Shown here: positions 37,721 to 50,045 of the stretch, in pieces
Position numbering within the stretch: position 1 is the first letter of the stretch
Layout of the letters: the number at the start of each line of letters is the position of its first letter
NCBI GenBank assembly: GCA_003508835.1
Contig: PUFA01000164.1
Location: forward strand, 3,385,001-3,449,000
Source: Eonycteris spelaea
Lineage: Eukaryota > Chordata > Mammalia > Chiroptera > Pteropodidae
Length of the DNA stretch: 64,000 bases
Direction of reading: 5' to 3'
Notes under the pieces: model-generated
What the model was told of the DNA's origin: nothing
Databases searched by the model: none
Seen by the model: the letters and a program-made list of their open reading frames with translations, nothing else
Made by a program: the position numbers and the translations under genes

Positions 37721-40700
37721 ATGTACCACATTGAGAACTCACAAACTTTGACCTCTTCCCTCCTGTTTTTCTCAACCTAGCAATCAGGTTGTACCAAAAT
37801 TCTGCCCAGCCTTCAGAACCAACATAAATGTTCAATTAATGATGAAATCTAAAGGCTTTCTCTCCTTTCTCTTAATAATGCTCTATAGAGTTCTCTATAA
37901 ATGCTGTCTCTTTAGCATGGTTTTGCTGTATTCGAAGGCAGGAGCTGTTTCTTAGGGCTCATTTACATTACTAGAGTATATCGCCCAATATTCACTTACT
38001 AAACTGTTTCCATCTCCAAATTTTCTACAATGACCCTTAAACTTCCTTTGAGTCTCCAGAAAACTCTTAATTCATTGTATATATAAATCATACAAAATTG
38101 GATTCTACTCTTGAAAACATGCATTCAGACTAAGTGGTTTGCAATTATTTGTGTATATTTCTTGGTCTTTTATCTCCAATTAACATTTATCACACAATGC
38201 ACTTTCATTAGACAACTTACATCATTAGGCTTCACTGAAAGCATCATTAATTTTGATTTCATTTATTCAATAAAACCCTGTGGTTCATTAAAATCCTGTG
38301 GACATTTTAGAAAAAGCTCCACTACCATAGATTGCTCCAACAGCCATATTATATATAAAGAAAAATGACATATTTCAGTATCTTTGAATGACTATCTCTT
38401 TTAAAATGTGTAGTACTATAAATTTTAGTTAAATAGTATTTTTATGTTTTTAAAAAATTATCACTCTAAGTTTTCTGATTTTATTCATTTTTAAATACTC
38501 ATTAAGCCTTTTTAATGTGTCAAGCATTGTTTTGAACTTTAGTAATACATTAATAAATACACACACAAAAAAATCTGTACTCATGTAAAATTGTATGTTT
38601 TTTTTATCTTTACTGTGATAGTTTGTTATTACTTAGTTGAAACAGATACGCATATTAAAAACTATTAATAACAAAAGCACAGAAAATTACACTAAATGTA
38701 AACTGCCTAGTAGGCATTTCCTTATTACATATAAATAGAAAACCATTGTTTCCAGAGATAAACTGATTTGTGTAATACTATGTTCATATAACTCCTTTGA
38801 CAAAATCACAATACCGTATGGAGAAAAAATGCCACTCTCTCCCATTCTTCCTCTATAGAGAGGCCAAACAGGTAAAAGAACCATTGTGAGTCAATAAATA
38901 TAAAGTATAACTATGTCTACTTTCTCAAGGTCAAGATTTTTTCTGAAAGGGAATGCCAACACAATGTCAAAAAGCTAACCAACATTTCGAGAGCTCCAAA
39001 TAAATGTTGCAGGTATATCTTTACTTTGTTTTATTCCTTTTCAGGGAAGTTGAGTTTTTACGAGTTTAAGAACTTTCCTAAATAGGAATTTCCCTTAGTA
39101 CACTTAAATCTCAACTGTTTTAAAGGCAGAAAGCATCTTCCATTATGCCTCTACAGAATAAGCAAGTTGAGTGATGACAAGACAAGTGATGGTTTATTTG
39201 CTGATAAAATGATCAGTAGACTGAAAGGTGAATATCTACATTTCATTTGGGAATAGAATTCTGAAAAGCAAATGGAAGGAGTAGGGGGTATTGAGGATAA
39301 GAAATCTTGGTTTTATGGTTCTCGGAAATCAAACAAAGGTGTGTAATTGTTGGGTACATAGCATAAATAACTGCTGTTGACAACTCAGGAAAAATGAAGA
39401 GTATGTACCCCATCTCAAGGAAAATAGCCTATTCTCAGAGCCAACCTACTTCTTCCAAAATAAAAATATATGCCCAGTGTTTCCAGGTCTTTCAAATTTT
39501 CATAAGATATGAAAATTAAGGGTACCATGACTTATCCTAATTTTAAAATGTTATCTCATCTACAAAGTCATACTACCTAATCAAACAGAACTGGATTCAG
39601 CCTGTGGGCCACATTTAGCAAGGTGCATAATAATTAGATGTTGAAAAGAAATGGTGAAAGAAGTCAAAAGCCATATCCTCTGCAGATAGAATGAGAACTG
39701 GCTGATTGAGGATATCTTGTTTAGGATATAGGATTTAGCACAAAATCTCTGACTGTAACCCATGAAGGAAGCGAGGGACATGGGGAAGAAGGAGACTATT
39801 TCGTGTAGGCCCTCTGCTTCCAGGGAGAAGAAGTACTTGACTCTCCTATGTTTAGAGATGAGAAAATAATATCTCATCCTTTCTTAATTCTCGCCTGCTG
39901 TTAAGTCTCACTGAAATTCAGAGCTCCAGTATTGTCAAGATTAGACTGTGTGAGTAAATACAGGAGAGCTTGGTTCTTTCAGGGTCTCACCAGACATAAG
40001 CAGCATGAAGTCAAGGAGCCTAACCTGTTCTCTGCACTTTTTCCAGCATCCAGATGAATTTGTACACTGTAGGATCTTGGTGAAGGGACTTGGGAGAATT
40101 ACTGGAACTTGAGATTGCAGAGTCACACGCTAAAATGTGATTTGATAAAGTTGTTCCACATAATTAGATCTATGTTTTAGTCAGATAATACTGGTAAATA
40201 TTATGAAAAAGACTTAGAAATAAAGATACTCAAGACAAGAAAAAGAGGTAAAAGAATGTCTCAGAGAGAGAGAAAAGGAACTAAAATAGGGCAGTGAGAT
40301 CGATTACCCATTAAGGCAACACAGAGAAAAATCCTTTTAAAACATAAGAGACACATTTTTCTTCTCTGTGCATTAGAGTTATTGGGGTCGAGATTTCAAA
40401 TCACAAATGTCTCCAAAGATCTTTGCTTTCTAATGGGTTACATTTCTATTTATTTCTCTGATTAAAAGCCAGAGTTAACTGGCCTCTAATGCTTCAATAT
40501 TTTGAATTTAAAAGGCTTTTAATGTTTCTTTAACTCTGGATATATTATACAGAACCACAACACATTTCAGTTAAACAAAGACAGTGTGGGAAGTCATAGT
40601 TTTAGAAATGAAAATCAGCTGACTTTTAAATATGCCATCAACAGTCATTTACAGAGTAGGAGAATTCTTAAGGGTGAAGTCTCAAGGGTGAAGATATCGC

Positions 40701-42599
40701 TTGTCTTATAGGCAGCACACCGTATGTTAGATGGCTGTGGGGTTCTGTCCTTGTTCTCTAGTTTCCATAGGTTAAAGAAGTTCAGATGTCCTTACCCAAA
40801 ACGGCATAATTAGTTTAAATACATCAAGTTCTCTTTCCTTTCCTTTCTAGTGAATTAAGGGAAAATTCTTCAAGTAGCAATGTCTCACATACTGATGTAA
40901 AGAATTTCCATGCTTCCAAAAATAGGAAATATGATTCATACCTGGGCTTTGAGCTCCTTCATTTGATTCTTGCTTCCATGTCATAAGCCTACTGTTTTAG
41001 TTTGGATACTACTAAAATCAGGACCTATTATGATGACCCAACTTATTTGGTAGATAATCTCAGAAAGTAAAAATGAGGAACTGGAGATTTTGACACCAGA
41101 GTGTGATTAAAAGTCAGCAGAAGAAGCCTTATTAAAGTTACCGTTGTAGGCAATGGGGACATGATTGCACAGTGACCTTTAAAGAAGTAAATAATATATG
41201 ACCAAGATTGCCTATCTGAAAAGAAAGGTGGTTGAAATACTTATAAACTGCCTTCTATTTCCTATTGTTTGAAAGGTGCCTTCAGGGCACTGGCTTCTTG
41301 TATTCTGAGTTGTGCTTGTATGTGAGCTAAACCGGCTCCAAGGTGCAGAAAAAGATCCTGGAGATGTATCAGAATTCAGCTAGCACAGAATTAGGAAACT
41401 GTCATTATACCCCAAATCCTATAAGAAGCTAGCTACATAAATCTTACTCTGGGTCTGCTTTTCACACCCAATTCTTCACTCAGTTTGTACCAAACTTACC
41501 TCTGTTTGCAACAGGGATATTGATAGTACATAATGTTTCACATGGAGACATAGGCTATACTTATGTTCTTCAAACAGACTTTACCAGAAAGCTCTGTACT
41601 TTGGAAGTTATTGGGCCTTCATGAATAATTCTGATAATTTGACCCACTCTTGTCTTTTGGGTGCTTACACATAGTTAGAACCTGAGAAGAAGGAAGACTG
41701 AAAGAGGTGTAATCAAAACCACTTCAGTGCCGAACACATTTGAATTGTCCTGTAACTGTTATTTTTGGTATTCACCAGGCTTGAACATCATTCTGATTAG
41801 TAATTTCTTTGCATAATAAAATATTTACTAATGTTATGATAAAAATATTTTTAATTATGTCTATATAATTTCTCTAGGCCCAAATACTCTTAAACTATCA
41901 GATGGATGCATTTATGACATAAATATCAAAGCTCTAGAAAACTAAGTATAAGTGCATAATGACCTATAAATAGCTGATAACTGATATGCTTTTAATAGGC
42001 AGTACATCATTTCAACCATTATTTTTAGCATCTTATTTTGCAGGATATAAAATATTAACTGCTTTAAGATTGTCATATATTATATAAAAAAATCACCAAT
42101 GATAAGGTCACTTGGCTTAATTTGCTATAGGTATCCTTTTAGAAAGATTTATTATGGGTTAATGAGTAATATAAAAGGTCTAAATTTTATAATTTAAGTC
42201 ACTTTTAGATTTATTGTGTAAAACTATTTCACTTTATAATAGCAGATCAAGTTATATTGCTCCTGAATTTAGAATTGGTGTTATATATTTGCATATATAT
42301 GCCTTTAATTCAAAATGAGCCAGATTTTCAGGGTTACGTTTTTCAGCACAAAGGCAGTAAAAATTTCTGGTTTGCCATAGTATCAATTAATCAGCATTAC
42401 AACAGTGAGGGTTTTATTGTCTTTTAATGCCATTATGAGAAGAAAATGAAAAGAGAAAACACTTAATAAAGTCTATAATAATCAGTAAGTTATATGCATT
42501 AACATATAAAAAGTTAAGAAGTTAAAACTGAATACTATTGAGAAATATAGTACTTAATAGTACTAGAAATAAGTAATGAAAAATAAAATGATCTTTCAT
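37721..42599. other. Intronic sequence, largely unassigned
   Basis: A short L2 3'-end scrap in complement may lie at 38480-38590. Otherwise no exon, RNA gene or named repeat. Open frames of 60-98 codons on the minus strand (38687-38884, 39581-39877, 39941-40126) lack EGF cysteine patterns and credible splice context. Confidence 0.45.
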
Positions 42600-43490
42600 A
42601 TATGTATTTGAGTGCCTTTAATGCCGTAGGCACTTTTCTAGACGCAGATAAAGAGCAAACAAAAAATAGAAAAAATCCTGCCCTCACAGAGATCCAAAAA
42701 TAGTTGGAAAAGACAGAATAAATAAGTGATATAATGATTAGACAGTGATTATTGTTATGAAGAACAAAAAAAGTGCATACAAGAAAACAATGTTATTTTT
42801 ATAGAATGTGGCTAGGCCTGTAAGAGGAACATATCTGAGACCTGATGAAATAAGAAAACGATACTTATATCTGAGAGGGGTGATTCACACCCAGATGGAA
42901 TAACAAGAAGTCAAATGAGGGAATAGGAAAGAATGTAGAAGGAAATGAGATCGGAGAGGTAGCCAGGAACCAGATTATATAGATTTACCAAGCCAAAATA
43001 AGGAGAATGTGTTACATTCAAGCATTATGAAATGTCATGAGAATTTTGAGATTGGGAGCAAAGTCATCCATTTCATATTTTAAAATGATCACTCTGATTG
43101 CTAAATGAGGAATATCTTTTAATGTGACAAGAATGGAAAATGCAGACAGGTTAAAATGTCATAGCCCAGTTAAAAGATGATGGCGGCTTAAACTAGGGTG
43201 ATTGTAATGCAGGTTGTGAGAAGTGGCTGAATTACAATATATTTTGAAGATAGAGCCAATGGAATTCACTGATAAACTTCCTGGTGAAAAAAAGAGTCAA
43301 GAATAATTCCATAGTTTTGTCCTGAGAAACCATGAACTATGTCATTATGAGGTAGAAACCACTGTGGTGGAACAGGGTTGGGATAAAACCCTCAGTACTG
43401 AAGGACCAACAGCAGATGTCATATGGCTATCCAACTAGAAATGTTTAGTAGTTACTTAGTATATAAGTTAGAGAAGAGACCAGAAATCAT
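42600..43490 (-). mobile_element. L2 LINE, complement orientation
   Basis: Begins with the complement of the L2 3' end (gccgtaggcacttttctaga, ctgccctcacagagatc). It runs through aaaatgatcactctgattgc and aagatgatggcggcttaaac into decayed reverse-transcriptase coding sequence. The decayed zone may reach 43700. Confidence 0.75.
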
Positions 43491-44405
43491 GAAACAATTT
43501 TGTAATTATCCATATATGTATGATATTTAAGCAAACAAAAAATCTGGTTAAAATCACTTAATCAAAGGATATATTTAGAGAAGAAAGAAAAAATGTTCTG
43601 AACAATTGTATCATCCACCAAAAGAAAAAGAGAAAACAATGAAGAAATCAGTGGTTGTGAAAACATGGAGTCCAAGTTTAGAAAGTGTTTAAGTAACTGA
43701 CAATATGACTAAGATGAAAAAAAGAATTTACTTTTTAATTTGGCAATGTGGGGGTAACCTCAAAAAAGAAAAGTTTCATTTTAGTCTTAGGATTAAAATA
43801 ATGATTGGAAATGGGTTTGAAAGAAAATAAGAAATGAGAAAATAGATATTCTATATATATATCTATATCTATATATGTATATATGATAATTGTTTTAAAC
43901 AAAAGAGAAAATGGAAATGGCTTAACAGAAATGTATAAAAGGAGAGACAAAAAATGAGATGACAAAAAAGGAAATGTTAATATTTAAATGCTGATACTAG
44001 TAATATAGTATGGAGGGGAAATTTTATGTTGCAGAAAATAATAGCTAGATGAATATCCCTTAATAATAGGTAATAAAAGACAGAATCAACTGACTAGTAG
44101 AAGGGTTAACCATGGACAAGGACATGGAGAAACAGAAAAACAGTGTATAAGCACAGATCTATACAGATAAGTAGTTGTTAGTGGGGAGATAAAATAAATT
44201 CTCTTCTGATCTTTTATTGCTCAGGAATATAAGAAACAAAAATATAAGTTGAAATTACAGTAGAAAAAGAACTGATGGCAATTTAAACAAGAAGAGTTAG
44301 AAATAATTGGGATATTGAATGGATTAGAGAAATATAGCATTGTCAGACAGCACCAAGGGCTTCCTAGAGGCCTGTGATCAAGAAAAGGTAGGAACACCCA
44401 GTATG
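43491..44405. other. Intronic sequence, possible continuation of L2
   Basis: A-rich on the plus strand; no clear feature beyond a short TA repeat at 43850-43885. Confidence 0.4.
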
Positions 44406-44429
44406 TGTGAGTGAATGAGTGAATGAGTG

Positions 44430-44470
<41 letters not shown>
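44406..44470. repeat. (GTGAATGA)n plus (TG)19 microsatellite
   Basis: A short octanucleotide repeat at 44406-44431 followed by pure TG at 44432-44470. The minus-strand open frame over it is a His-Thr artefact. Confidence 0.95.
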
Positions 44471-44471
<1 letters not shown>

Positions 44472-46519
44472 TGTGTACGTGTACATGTGTGTTTTTTTTC
44501 CCTCCCTTTCTTATGCAGCCTGTGTGAGTGAAAAAATATATGAAAAGTTAAAATAAACATCAGGGTTCAGGGTTTTTTTAAGACGTGTATTATGAAAATA
44601 GAGAGGGGCAGGTTAATGGAGGTAAGTAAAAGAGTCATTATAATTATGTCTTAGAATTTAAGTTGGAAAAGAGGGAAATGAGAATGGGGGGCTGGAGGAA
44701 AGGGATAAAATGGTGGTCTGAAAGTGGCATTAACGAGCAAGAACCCTTGAGGAAATGTCTCCAACTTACCTCTTCAGCTAATATCATGCCAATCTCTTTT
44801 TCATTACTCTGCATCTTTACTCCTGTGATTCCTGTCATCTTTTTGTACCACTTTGCCTTGTGCTAGACACTGCTTTGATGTGTTTATTCCCCCAGAGTTC
44901 CACTAACACAATTACTCTGTATTACAAAGTATATATTTCTTCGTGTTAAGAAGTTTGAAGTAATTTAAAGCACAGTAGAAAAAATAAGTGGAATTGTATA
45001 TATTGTTCCAAGAATTTATTAGGTGTTTCTAAGAATCAAAATTAACTAGCCCTTAGGTTCTGGTTTGCCAAAATCTTAAACATGTCTTTCCCTGCTGTTT
45101 CCCTGTCCCCACTCCCATTTTCTCCCCCTGCCCCCTTCCTGGAAAACCATTGAATGGGAAAAGGGCTGCCAATAATGACATTTCAGATTTCTCCAGTAAA
45201 ATAGCCGGGGTTCATGTTCACTCACACAAAAGAACAAAATCACCAGTCAAGTGCTCTCACTCACTCAGTTTTCAATTAGCATTTTAGCAGTTCTCTCTTA
45301 CATAATAACTGATATTCAAACATTATCCAATATTAAAGAAACACCTCTAAATAAAGAGATAGACGAAAACACACACAGAAGAAAAGGAATTTATAGAAGA
45401 TTAAGACAATGTAAGGAATAAAACATACAAAATACTTTATAAATGTTATTATAGAAAAAAAGACTTTATCAATGAAAATTACTGAATGCACTAAAAAATA
45501 TTAGATAAGAAGAAAGAGCTTTTGGAAATTAAAAATGAGAGCTAAATGTTCTCTAACAACAACAACAAAAAACTGGAAAAAGGTATAAGTAAATGTATCA
45601 ATATGGGAAAAATAAAATAAATAAGAACAGAAAAATTGAAATGACTTTTTGATTATTAAAAATGTTTGCTATAATCATTAAAGAAGGATTAAGTGAGAAA
45701 AAATATGTGTGTGTTGGTGAATGGAGACAGTGATAAACTAAATCCTTATTTTTCCTTAAAAAAATTACTTAATGTTCAAAATAGAGAGAAAAAAAAAAAG
45801 AAATAGCAGTATGGATACGCTATTTAGAAATATGGAGATAAATACCAGAAAATATAATTAAGAGTATCGAAAGAAGTTGCTTTTAGGAGCAGGTCTGATG
45901 TGTTTTCTTTATTTGCCTTAGAATATTACACCCCAACTCTTTACCCTGCTTTACTCAGGCAAATCAAACCTTTTCCAGTGTTATTGCTATATAATATGTT
46001 TTATATCTAAATGTTATGGAATCACAAATAAGAAGTAAAGGAAAAATACAATCATTGAGAAGCACAGAGCCCACATTACAAATAGTTGTGCTAAGAAAGC
46101 ATTTTAAGAAATTTGTGAATCTTTAAATATCTTTAAAATGAGATATCTGTTTTGTTTCCTGATACAGCGACTGCTAAACTACCAACTACAGCTAAAATTC
46201 TTAGGTGTTTCTCCTACTTAATTTGTGATGTGATAATTTTTTAAATAAAATTTTTATATATAAGATATAAAAATTCTAATAGTCCCTGGAAATATCAAAG
46301 CGTATTTATTGGTTTAACCTCTTATTTTAATGGTCCAATTTCATTAAAAAATATAAATATCTGTTATTAAGGAAATATTTTCAATATTTTTAGGAAATTA
46401 AGCACAATTTTGGTTCTTGATATTTCTGTATCTCTACCTCTCTCTTTTATCTATACATAGGTATGTGTATGTGTGTACCGATATATTTGGCATCTCAGTA
46501 TTAAACCAAACTAATATTT
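44471..46519. other. Intronic sequence, nothing recognised
   Basis: Includes a C-rich patch near 45090-45140 and A-rich DNA at 45400-45850. No coding evidence. Confidence 0.45.
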
Positions 46520-46670
46520 CTATGGCCTTCCCTGACTACTCTGTTTAAATTCACCTCCTCAGCTCCTAACCTTATCCTTCTCCCTCTATAATCATTTCCC
46601 TACATAATTTTTCCTAATTGCAATATCATCTGCTATATACCATATAAAGTTATGATCTTTCTCAGACGTA
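46520..46670 (+). mobile_element. L2 LINE 3'-end fragment
   Basis: Follows the L2 ending on the plus strand: ttccctgactactctg, tttaaattcacctcc, then cccctctataatcatt-like text and tcatctgctatataccatat. Confidence 0.6.
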
Positions 46671-47289
46671 ACTATATTAAGGAAAGAGTAAATATAACTG
46701 AAATGCATTTTTGTTGGTCATAGCCTAGTACTACTGTGAGAATTTAATTCTCCCTTCCAGAGAAGTTAGCAAGTTGCTAATCTCTGATACACCTGGTCTG
46801 AAATGATGGCTCAATCAGATCAGAATCGACTAAATCTACAGAGAAACTTTAGTTACTCCAATTATTACACTGCAAGGTCACCTGAGGGATTGTACTAGAC
46901 CATCAAACCAAGTGTGAAAACCTCTTTACAATGGCATGTGAACTGGGTTTTTGTAACCTTTGTTTCTTTGAAACAAAGAAGAAAACCCTTTCTTTCAATA
47001 TGGGAAGCCTACAATAGAGTTAACCAAAAAGCAAGCAACATTTGCTGTTTAAAATTCAAATTTTCCTCTGAAAATAGGCCAGACAAATTCAGATTTAGAG
47101 ATTGAAAGGAAGCCCAAGAAATCCCTAATCCTTAAATTGCCTTCCCATTAATCAATTACGCAGTATGTGCTCCCCGAATGTCTGTTAATGAGAGTATTTT
47201 CCCAAAGCCTCCTGATTTATCTTTCTGCTTCAATTACTGAAACTCTCTAGTCCACTCTCTACACAGGAGTCAGATTCATCTAATATGTG
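46671..47289. other. Intronic sequence, nothing recognised
   Basis: AT-rich between two L2 fragments of the same orientation; possibly decayed L2. Confidence 0.4.
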
Positions 47290-47960
47290 TGCAAACTTTA
47301 AAAACATACAGGTTTTTTTTAAATCTTATTCCCTTTTCAAGCTACTGCTTATTTGTTTCCTTCTTAAAATATAAAACCTATCTTTAATAAATGTTGTCTA
47401 TTCACTTCAACAATTTAATTTTCTCTCATTCTCTCTTAAATCCATTTTAACCAGACTTTTGCACCTTCCAATCCAGCAAAATTGCTTCCCTGACAAAGTC
47501 ACCAATGACATTTGCCTTGCTAATTCCAGTGGTAAATACTTAGCCCTTATTTTACTTGACCAAATAATAACATTTAGCAGTGCTGATTACTCCCTGCTCT
47601 TGAAATAATTATGTAGCTTTCTGAACTCTAATCACCTTTGTTTTTCCTCCTGTATCACCACTGCTCTTTTCAATTTTTTTCTTTCTCTCCTGGACTCTTA
47701 AATATTACAGTACCCCTGGGCTCAGTCCTTGGTCCTCTTCTTTGTTCTACCTGCATTTACTCCTTTGTGATTCTATCCAGTATCACAGTTGTCGATCTAA
47801 AACTCACAAATTTCTTTTTCCATTACAGACTGTGTCATACAACCAAGTGTGTATTTAACTTCTCCACTGAAGTGTCTAATTGGCAACTTAATCTTAAATT
47901 TTGGAACAATAGAAAGCACCATAGCTTGCATAGAAAATTAAGAGGCTGTGAAAAAATGAG
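47290..47960 (+). mobile_element. L2 LINE, reverse-transcriptase region
   Basis: The translation of 47638-48003 carries a VPxGSVLGPLL segment of the L2/CR1-type reverse transcriptase (here VPLGSVLGPLL). The upstream DNA reads gacaaagtcaccaatgacat and gctgattactccctgctctt, as in L2 ORF2. The YADD catalytic segment expected downstream is lost (nucleotides replaced around 47790). It is a dead fragment, not a gene. Confidence 0.8.
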
Positions 47961-49291
47961 TATGTTAATCCTTCAAACTTTAAGAAAAAAATTATCATAC
48001 TAGAACAATGTGTTATATCAAATAATTTTACAAAATGTGTTTCTCAGTCAAATTGAGCTCTGTATGTCATTCCTTAATTTAACACTGTTAGCAGCAGTAG
48101 CAGCCACAGCAAAACAACAGTATGGTGAATGGCATTTGCTACTTGACTATAGTTCCCAAAAGAAATCTCAAATTCGCAACATGAATGGCAATAGGATTAT
48201 TTAAAAATAATACTATTTTATAGCGAAAATGTAATATGTCTTATTTCTGTAAAAAAAAAGCTGTAAATATTGATTTTTACATTATTTAATTTATTTTTTT
48301 TTTAAATTTAGGCTGACATTTATTCAAATAACAATTTTTAGCCAGGTAACTTTCTCTGAAGCCAGCAGGATTCCTCAGGAATGATACTTGCATATGTTTT
48401 GTTCAGGCCACTTAACTTTCTCTAGCCTTTTGATCATTTATTTACTGGAGATACTTCTAGTACTTTATCAGTTTTGCTTTCCAATATCATTTCTATTTGT
48501 CAAACATTTTTTACTCCTGTGAGCACAGAACCTAATACTAGATTTACTTAACTAAATTCCCTTAGAAAAAGACCCCAGAAGATCCCAGTAGTGTAGAATC
48601 AAATATTAATGAATTAAGATTTGAGATTTGAACACATTCTTGCTGGATCCACATAATTAAGTTGGTATGTCAAAACAATACAAATTTTTATATATATTTC
48701 ATAAATGCAATTTATTAGTAGAAGTGTAGAAGACTAATGCTTTTCTCCCTTTTTTAGTTCCTTGATGACTTTTGCTTCTATATTTGTGCATAATATATGT
48801 TGTAGAATAATTGATAGTAAGATAGCTAACTTCAAATCATATATTTCTGCTAGACCTTTAAATTCACAAGGGCTCTCTGATTGACTTCTACTATTTAAGA
48901 GTATTTTAAAGGAGCCAAACTTATTACATCTTTTAAAATGGCATTTGTGTAATGAATATACTTCTCTTAGATTATTTATACCCCCAAACTTCTTTTCTGT
49001 ATTACAGCTATATAAACATATGGAGATAAGCTTCAATTCAAAAAAGCATACAGATGTAAAATACTTTGAAATAGAATCATTGTATTTCTTAGTCTTTAGC
49101 AAACTGTAGATTAAAAAGCTTATGTTTGTTTTTATTAATTTTATTTTACAGGAAACAACATCAAAAAAATCTCCTTGCCCTTCTGTCCTATTTGCATGTG
49201 ACAGCTTATTTCAGGTTTTAGAGAGCCGATATGACATTGCCATTATGTATAGACAGCAGTATCTTCATATAGACAGGGGATAGAGGTTTAC
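47961..49291. other. Intronic sequence downstream of EYS exon 19, nothing recognised
   Basis: A minus-strand open frame of 122 codons at 48734-49102 lacks EGF-type cysteines and a plausible acceptor in frame; treated as chance. Confidence 0.5.
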
Positions 49292-49437
49292 CTGTATAGC
49301 CAGGAGCACAGAGGCAGTCGTATGCACTAGTTCGCTTGACACAGTTTTCTCCATCTAAACAAGGTGGGAGTTCACATTCATTCATATTCAATTCACAGAG
49401 AGATCCATGGGACCCAGGTTCACAGTTACATAAAAAT
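49292..49437 (-). CDS. EYS: EYS internal coding exon (human exon 19 equivalent)
   Basis: The acceptor is ttttctctag and the donor is TATACAG|gtaaac. The 146 nt enter in phase 2 and leave in phase 1, matching my recollection of human exon 19 (c.2847-2992, 146 nt). The translation begins FLCNCEPGSHGSLCE, which gives cysteines 4 to 6 of the preceding EGF. It then has the calcium-binding-type start NMNEC with cysteines in PPC and ENC, and ends DCLCAPGYTG with the last glycine codon split. The phrase FLCNCEPGSHGSLCE is very close to human EYS as I remember it and is the strongest single piece of identity evidence. An open frame continues upstream of the acceptor to a methionine in the intron; that extension is not coding. 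A retroviral LTR-like block in sense orientation lies about 210 bp upstream. Confidence 0.95.
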
Positions 49438-49736
49438 CTAGAGAAAAGTAGGAAAACAAGGAATAAATGTAACAATAAAGAGCATGTCCTTATATACATA
49501 ATTCTAATGTAGATATTAAATTTCAGATGTTTTACTTAATTTAAATAAATGCTAATATTTCCATGTTTCCATTGTATTTATTTATTTATTTTCATTAAAG
49601 AAATACAATTCACTTTTGTTCATGTTCAACCTTAAGAGGTCCCCAAATGAAATTCTAAACTGGCCCCTGTGCATGGAGAGCAAGAAAAAACTAAAGAAAG
49701 ATACAGACCACCCCAGATTGGTAGGTGGGTGGCAAG

Positions 49737-49742
49737 TTTAAT
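49737..49742 (-). promoter_or_regulatory. ATTAAA poly(A) signal of the LTR-like block
   Basis: Minus-strand ATTAAA about 300 bp upstream of the exon 19 acceptor; could truncate EYS transcripts if used. Confidence 0.35.
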
Positions 49743-49824
49743 AGTCAAGAGAACTTACATCTGAGGCTTGTTGGGAAGCCACAAGATAAACAGATTCCAC
49801 AGCCTCTGGCCAAAATCTTAAGAG

Positions 49825-49830
49825 TTTATA
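49825..49830 (-). promoter_or_regulatory. TATA box of the LTR-like block
   Basis: Minus-strand context CTGTATAAACTC. If active, it would start a transcript heading into EYS exon 19. Confidence 0.35.
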
Positions 49831-50045
49831 CAGGCCTTAAAGGGTTCGGTCACATGTACAGTATAGATAGTCTAACACCTTGCTCTCAAGAGGCCTTTTC
49901 TCACCTTAAAGTGACTCCTAGTGTGAGAACAGTAAGTGTGATATACAGTACAAAGACAGAGGAGTGGGTAAAATCCTGAGTGTGCCTGAGTCTAGCTCCC
50001 AGGTCAACTGTCAGTTATACAGCCTCTTAATAAACTCTTGCAACA

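Larger units (their letters stand above)
8504..49291 (-). other. EYS: EYS intron between exons 19 and 20 (40.8 kb)
   Basis: Starts with donor gtaaac next to 49292 and ends with acceptor aatgtag at 8504. It is filled with interspersed and simple repeats, listed separately. No further EGF-type exon was seen on the minus strand inside it. Confidence 0.88.
49648..50045 (-). mobile_element. Solo LTR-like block, sense to EYS
   Basis: Read on the minus strand it runs from TGTTGCAAGAG to AGAATTTCA (TG...CA ends, 398 bp). TATAAA is at 49825-49830 in complement and ATTAAA at 49737-49742, about 85 bp apart, as expected for U3-R of a class I-like endogenous retroviral LTR. Beyond the CA end comes tttggggacc, resembling a proline-tRNA primer-binding site. 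No retroviral genes adjoin it. The family is not identified; the boundaries are inferred from these signals. Confidence 0.5.

Noticed and set aside
47638..48003. 121-codon frame as a host gene
   Set aside because: It carries an L2 reverse-transcriptase segment and lies in a decayed L2 fragment.
48734..49102. 122-codon minus-strand frame near exon 19 as an extra EYS exon
   Set aside because: No EGF cysteine spacing and no convincing GT-AG boundaries in a compatible phase.
49218..49499. Methionine-started 93-codon frame around exon 19 as a free-standing small EGF gene
   Set aside because: The EGF part ends exactly at a splice acceptor and donor and joins in phase to the other EYS exons; the flanking residues are intron read-through.
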